This document shows, one piece after another, positions 60,241-64,000 of a DNA stretch of 64,000 bases. The position numbers were made by a program, and so were the translations under genes. This DNA is from Schizochytrium sp. CCTCC M209059 (Eukaryota; Sar; Bigyra; Thraustochytrida; Thraustochytriidae). How positions within the stretch are numbered: the stretch's first letter is position 1; every line of letters starts with the position of its first letter. The stretch lies in the NCBI GenBank assembly GCA_000818945.1, contig KN805383.1, forward strand, positions 237,888 through 301,887. Reading direction: 5' to 3'. Under the pieces are notes generated by a model. It worked only from the letters and a program-made list of their open reading frames with translations, had not been told where the DNA came from and made no database searches.

Positions 60241-61986
60241 ATGCACTCCCGTTCTCGCCTCGTGCCTCTTCTGGCGGCGCTGGCGGCGCTCATTGGAGGC
60301 GCCGCAGCGCAGATTCCCACATGGGAAGAGGTTCAAACTATGAACAATGGAATGTCGCCGCCGGCCCGGCACTTTGCCATCATGGCCTCGTGGCCTTCAA
60401 ACCAATCCCTTGTGCTCTTTGGTGGAGTCGTGACCGGAGCAGTCGATGAAGACGACGAAAGTGCGGCAGCGTACATCTTTGACACTGTCTCGGAGAGCTG
60501 GCGCATTGTGGCCAGTGCTAATGAGGGCCCTACTTCCCGATTCTCGCTCGTCGGCGGTGTCGACGACGACACAGGCAGACTGATCATCTTTGGTGGCCAG
60601 ACGCCTGACCTCGAGGTTTACAATGACGTTTGGACCCTCGATCTTGTCACTGGCGTTTGGACCCAAGTGCTCGACGGCACAACTGTAGGCTCGCCTGGTT
60701 CGCGCTACGGTATGGCAGGGGGTCTCACAACGGTGCAAGGTCAAGACTATTTGCTTGTGAGTCACGGATTCGATACCCGCGAACGCCTCGACGACAGCTT
60801 TGCGCTTCGTCTCAGCGACATGCAGTGGCTCTCCATTGACACGAGTGACAGCGACATCCCCACGCCTCGATGCCTGGTGGCAAGTGCTGCGCTCAACCCT
60901 GCATCGGCGCCAGATGAAGCCCTCCTCGCAATGTATGGCGGCTGCGGATCCGGGGGATATGGACCTTGTCCGAGCAGCGAGTCTTGGATTCTCGAAGTGG
61001 AAGGCCTCTCAGCAACAGCCACCAGGGCCACAGGGACCTGGCGTGGCCCTGGCCCAACCTGTCTGCATGGACGTAACTTTGGCGCCATGGCAGCCGATGC
61101 AAGCGTGGGCGATGGAACGTTTTTCCTTTATGGTGGCGCTGGTGGCGTGCTGGTTTCGCAGGACGCCCCAGGGCAACTGAACACCTTGAGCAACGCGCTC
61201 GACAACGATTTGTGGAGACAAGTTGATCTTGCACAAGGCGCTGGTACAGAGGTGCCGTCCCAACCGGCGGCGCAGTCCTCGATGGCAACAATGAATGGCG
61301 TTCTGTACCTGCAAGCGGCCACGTCCACATCTCTCTGGCGCCTTTCGTATGGGTCAACCTTTGCAGCCTTGGAGTCGCTCGAGTCGCTCGAGTGCAACGA
61401 TGATCCGATTCCGGCATGGCGTGTTGCACATTTCACACTTATGGGACTGGGATGGGGTTTCTTTATTCCTCTCGGCGTCTTTATTGCTCGTTTTGGTCAT
61501 GGTTGGGATCCACTTTGGTTCCACCTGCATCGCGCGCTGAATACGTTGGGTATCGTGGCGGCCGTCGCTGGTCTCATCATTGCCTTTCTCATGGTTGCTG
61601 GCGGACATTTCTTGGCACGCGCTCATGCCGTCATTGGTGTCGTGGTGATGGGTCTCGGGCTTTTGCAGCCTCTCAACGCATTGTGCCGTCCGCACAAGAC
61701 TGATCCTACGACTGGCCTTGTTTCAAAGGGCCGAAAGATCTGGGAGCTCGCTCATAAAAACATGGGCCGCCTGGCTCTTTTGCTTGGGTTCGTCAACATT
61801 TTCATTGGAATACTCTTTGTCCAGTCGGCATCCACCCCAGCTTTTATCATCTACACCCTTTGGTTTGCGTTTTACGTGCTCGCAACGATTGCATTCAGCG
61901 TCATCAAGTTCCAGCGCGAGCGCAATCCTGGCGAGGCAGCCAGCCCTCCCGCACGTATCCCTAATGATCAAGTTGAAAAGTCCTAA
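60241..61986 (+). CDS. Kelch-repeat ectodomain + cytochrome b561-type membrane protein
   Basis: 581 residues from the ATG at 60241 (a longer reading starts at TTG). Signal peptide LLAALAALIGGAAAQ, then six-ish kelch blades over residues ~20-370 (PARHFAIMASWP...LVLFGG, SRFSLVGGVDD...LIIFGG, NDVWTLDLVTGVWTQV, SRYGMAGGL). Residues ~385-575 hold the b561 core with several helices: WRVAHFTLMGLGWGFFIP, WFHLHRALNTLG, HFLARAHAVIGVVVMG, ELAHKNMGRLALLLGFVNIFIG, then a last helix. The paired His residues that ligate two hemes in b561 proteins are at these spots. b561 proteins move electrons across membranes, often reducing ferric iron or ascorbate radical. DOMON domains are the usual partner outside; kelch here is an odd replacement. 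Confidence 0.85.
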   Translation: MHSRSRLVPLLAALAALIGGAAAQIPTWEEVQTMNNGMSPPARHFAIMASWPSNQSLVLFGGVVTGAVDEDDESAAAYIFDTVSESWRIVASANEGPTSRFSLVGGVDDDTGRLIIFGGQTPDLEVYNDVWTLDLVTGVWTQVLDGTTVGSPGSRYGMAGGLTTVQGQDYLLVSHGFDTRERLDDSFALRLSDMQWLSIDTSDSDIPTPRCLVASAALNPASAPDEALLAMYGGCGSGGYGPCPSSESWILEVEGLSATATRATGTWRGPGPTCLHGRNFGAMAADASVGDGTFFLYGGAGGVLVSQDAPGQLNTLSNALDNDLWRQVDLAQGAGTEVPSQPAAQSSMATMNGVLYLQAATSTSLWRLSYGSTFAALESLESLECNDDPIPAWRVAHFTLMGLGWGFFIPLGVFIARFGHGWDPLWFHLHRALNTLGIVAAVAGLIIAFLMVAGGHFLARAHAVIGVVVMGLGLLQPLNALCRPHKTDPTTGLVSKGRKIWELAHKNMGRLALLLGFVNIFIGILFVQSASTPAFIIYTLWFAFYVLATIAFSVIKFQRERNPGEAASPPARIPNDQVEKS

Positions 61987-62491
61987 GCGAAGAAAGATTT
62001 GACTGCATACCTTACAAATAATGAATTCTTGGCGTTATCTGCGGAGAACGCTCGAGCTTGATGCGATGAAGACATACCATAGAGAGAGTTCCGATTTTAT
62101 TCTTTCACATCTTCAGAACATCGAAGGAAGAGTCACTGGCGTCATCACGAACGACGTGGCCCATACGAACAAAACCTCTCAACCAAGGCAAATGTGTCAA
62201 TTTAATGAGATAATGTCATTTTTGCAGATCCAGAGAAATATATACAGGACAGGACCTTGATGAAGAACCCACGTGATTTTGTAAGACCACCCACCATGTG
62301 GGGACGAAAAAAAGAAAAGAAAGGAAAGCATGCCTTTGGCAATGCAGACGTCAGCGAGAGTTCCCTTTATCCATTTTTCTTTCTTGTGAAAGCAAAAGAG
62401 AAATTCGCTCGTCGACAATTCAATAAGTGGGCTCATGGTGACCTTTGCTCCATTTTCGTGGTCAAAGACTGAGCTGGATGGAATAAATAGA
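61987..62491. other. Convergent 3' spacer
   Basis: 505 bp between stop codons, AT-rich, with no gene or repeat of note. Confidence 0.4.
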
Positions 62492-64000
62492 TCAGTAGCG
62501 CTCCTTTTTGAAACCCTGCGATTGATCGTGATGCAAAGATGATGATGACGATGACGATGACGCCAGATTTCCAGTGCTATATGAATACTGATCTCGGGAC
62601 ACATCGCCTTGCTGGTGCTGAGCCAAGTATGCTCTATCGTCCTGCAAAGCCATGTGTTGATTCGGGTATTGATTCGAATGCGCATACTCCATTCTGCTTG
62701 ATTGCATGGGGTACTGTGGCCGAAGCTGGTACGCAGTGGCCTCTGATGGTACCGAAGTCGTCAAAAAAGAAGGGGGGGTGGAAGACTGCGGAAGCTCCAG
62801 CAACGGCGGCAGCATGCCGCTTCGTGCACCATATGAGGGAGATAAAGGAGGGGATAGCCTTGGACTATGCCGTGGGGTCGGGGGGGAGTTTGTCCATGCT
62901 TCTTGCGTACCCCAGGGCAAAGGTGCTTGTGACATGGCTGGTTGCGTGTGCGACTCGACGCGAGCTCCGCTTGAAGCACTCTCTGTATGAGGTAAGGGCG
63001 CAGATGTGGTGTGGTGGCGTGGAAGATGCTCTGCTTGATGTCTGAAACGTGGGGATTCAGGCATCAAGGCTGGCTCCGCTGCCAGGTATGATTGCGAAGA
63101 ACCAGAAAGATGGCCTGGCTGAGACAGTTCTTGGTAAACCTGTCCTTGTTCGTATGCCATTAAAGGCTGGTGTGAAGAGGACGAGGATGAGGACGACGAC
63201 GACGAAGACGACGACGACAACAGCATCGAAGAAGAGGGGTCTACCGCGTACTCAGTCCCCGGCAAACGACCTGATGGCTCTTGCACTGGCCCATGAAGGG
63301 AAAGCGACGATGGATGCGAGGTTACTGTGTGCTCCAAGGGCGCGGGCGCAAGATAGAATAGTTGGTCGTCTGCAACGAACGACCCAATCGGTGAGATCTG
63401 GAGGCCATCACTTGTGGAAGGGCTCACGCGCGGGCCCTTTTCTTCAAGAGTCTGTGTCTGCAGATCTTGACTCTGTGTCGGCATGAGGGGCGAGTGCATT
63501 GACGAGTGGGCAGACAAAGGCCTCAAATCAGACAGAGGTCTCGAGGCCGGCGAGGCAGATGCTGACGAAGACGAAGACGAAGATGAAGACGAAGATGACG
63601 AGGACGAGGCTCCCTGTATGGCTGGGTCCGGGGGTGCTCGCGGTGGGGGCTGCGGCGGAGGCAGCTGCGGGGGTTTGGGTGACTGGTGCAAAAGTTTTAG
63701 ACGTGTCTTGATCCCTGCTTCGGTCCGACCAGGAAGGTAAGACGCGATTTCGGACCACTTGTTACCGAGTCGCTGCTGGGCCTCCAGGATGAAAGCGTCT
63801 TCTTCGGCTGTCCATGCATCTCTACGGATGGTTGGATTGAGATGATTCAGATATCGCTCTCTGCATTGTTTGGCAGATCTGCCCGGAATGTACTTTGCTG
63901 CGAATCCCCAATTTTTCATGTGGGGATTTTTAGCGACAATGTCCAGAAGAAGATTGTCTTCCTCCGTGGTCCATCGGCCCTTGATGACATCTGGATCAAG
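62492..64000 (-). CDS. Myb DNA-binding transcription factor, 5' part missing
   Basis: Open to the window edge at 64000, so its beginning is outside. 502 residues are visible. LDPDVIKGRWTTEED...NWGFAAKYIPGRSAKQCRERYLNHLNP is Myb repeat R2 (with the linker expected after an R1), and RRDAWTAEEDAFILEAQQRLGNKWSEIASYLPGRTEAGIKTRLKLL is R3, so this is an R2R3 or three-repeat Myb. Trp spacing and the recognition-helix residues are intact. The rest is Ser/Pro/Gln-rich with poly-Ser runs, typical of a disordered activation region, ending HHDQSQGFKKERY. Whether R1 exists needs upstream sequence. Confidence 0.88.
   Translation of the reverse strand, partial: LDPDVIKGRWTTEEDNLLLDIVAKNPHMKNWGFAAKYIPGRSAKQCRERYLNHLNPTIRRDAWTAEEDAFILEAQQRLGNKWSEIASYLPGRTEAGIKTRLKLLHQSPKPPQLPPPQPPPRAPPDPAIQGASSSSSSSSSSSSSSSASASPASRPLSDLRPLSAHSSMHSPLMPTQSQDLQTQTLEEKGPRVSPSTSDGLQISPIGSFVADDQLFYLAPAPLEHTVTSHPSSLSLHGPVQEPSGRLPGTEYAVDPSSSMLLSSSSSSSSSSSSSSSHQPLMAYEQGQVYQELSQPGHLSGSSQSYLAAEPALMPESPRFRHQAEHLPRHHTTSAPLPHTESASSGARVESHTQPAMSQAPLPWGTQEAWTNSPPTPRHSPRLSPPLSPSYGARSGMLPPLLELPQSSTPPSFLTTSVPSEATAYQLRPQYPMQSSRMEYAHSNQYPNQHMALQDDRAYLAQHQQGDVSRDQYSYSTGNLASSSSSSSSLHHDQSQGFKKERY

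Overview
The window is nuclear DNA from a GC-rich, gene-dense eukaryotic microbe with few introns. The best guess is a flagellated stramenopile such as a thraustochytrid/labyrinthulid. This rests on protein repertoire and gene style (long intronless ORFs, occasional GT-AG introns near 5' ends, abundant simple repeats), not on a marker gene, so the taxon is inference. Bacterial features (operons, Shine-Dalgarno sites, CRISPR) are absent. Several apparent ORF starts are TTG or GTG; I moved them to ATG codons or traced them across introns.

Layout. 1-2138: no confident gene. 2139-6025: pyruvate kinase (-) divergent from a four-exon TMEM234-like membrane protein (+). 7417-14549: a SAM-domain/MAP2K-like kinase (+), then a large RGG + helical-repeat + methyltransferase fusion (+). 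14787-18207: ciliary B9D2 (-) divergent from a GRIP golgin (+). 18248-25188: WDR27-like (-) divergent from HIRA (+), both rebuilt with 5' exons. 25583-31922: two unrecognised proteins and an armadillo/IQ protein, whose 5' flank holds a 580-bp perfect TCTGC array. 33192-36850: a duplicated Cys-rich ER protein ending HDEL (-) divergent from ASNSD1 (+). 37050-39262: two divergent alpha/beta hydrolases, the second with three exons. 40858-43281: a von Willebrand A/beta-propeller surface protein. 43653-45882: an unknown protein (-) divergent from an Fpg-type DNA glycosylase (+). 46105-50274: an inositol 5-phosphatase ending in a CaaX box. 52898-55909: a CBS + TLDc protein. 56072-58632: UBE2T-like E2 (-), a radical-SAM-like protein lacking two cluster cysteines (+), a VTC1-like protein (-). 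60241-61986: a kelch + cytochrome b561 protein. 62492-64000: a Myb factor, truncated by the window edge.

Themes. Genes alternate strands in divergent and convergent pairs, with divergent starts sometimes under 210 bp apart. Functions include chromatin and genome maintenance (HIRA, UBE2T, Fpg), cilium (B9D2, possibly 43653-44351), phosphoinositide, polyphosphate and membrane traffic (5-phosphatase, VTC1-like, GRIP) and signalling (MAP2K-like, Myb). No single pathway unites them. The most unusual items are the RGG-repeat-methyltransferase fusion, the radical-SAM-like protein without a cluster motif, the ASNSD1 Cys/His insertion, the kelch-b561 fusion and the giant pentanucleotide array.
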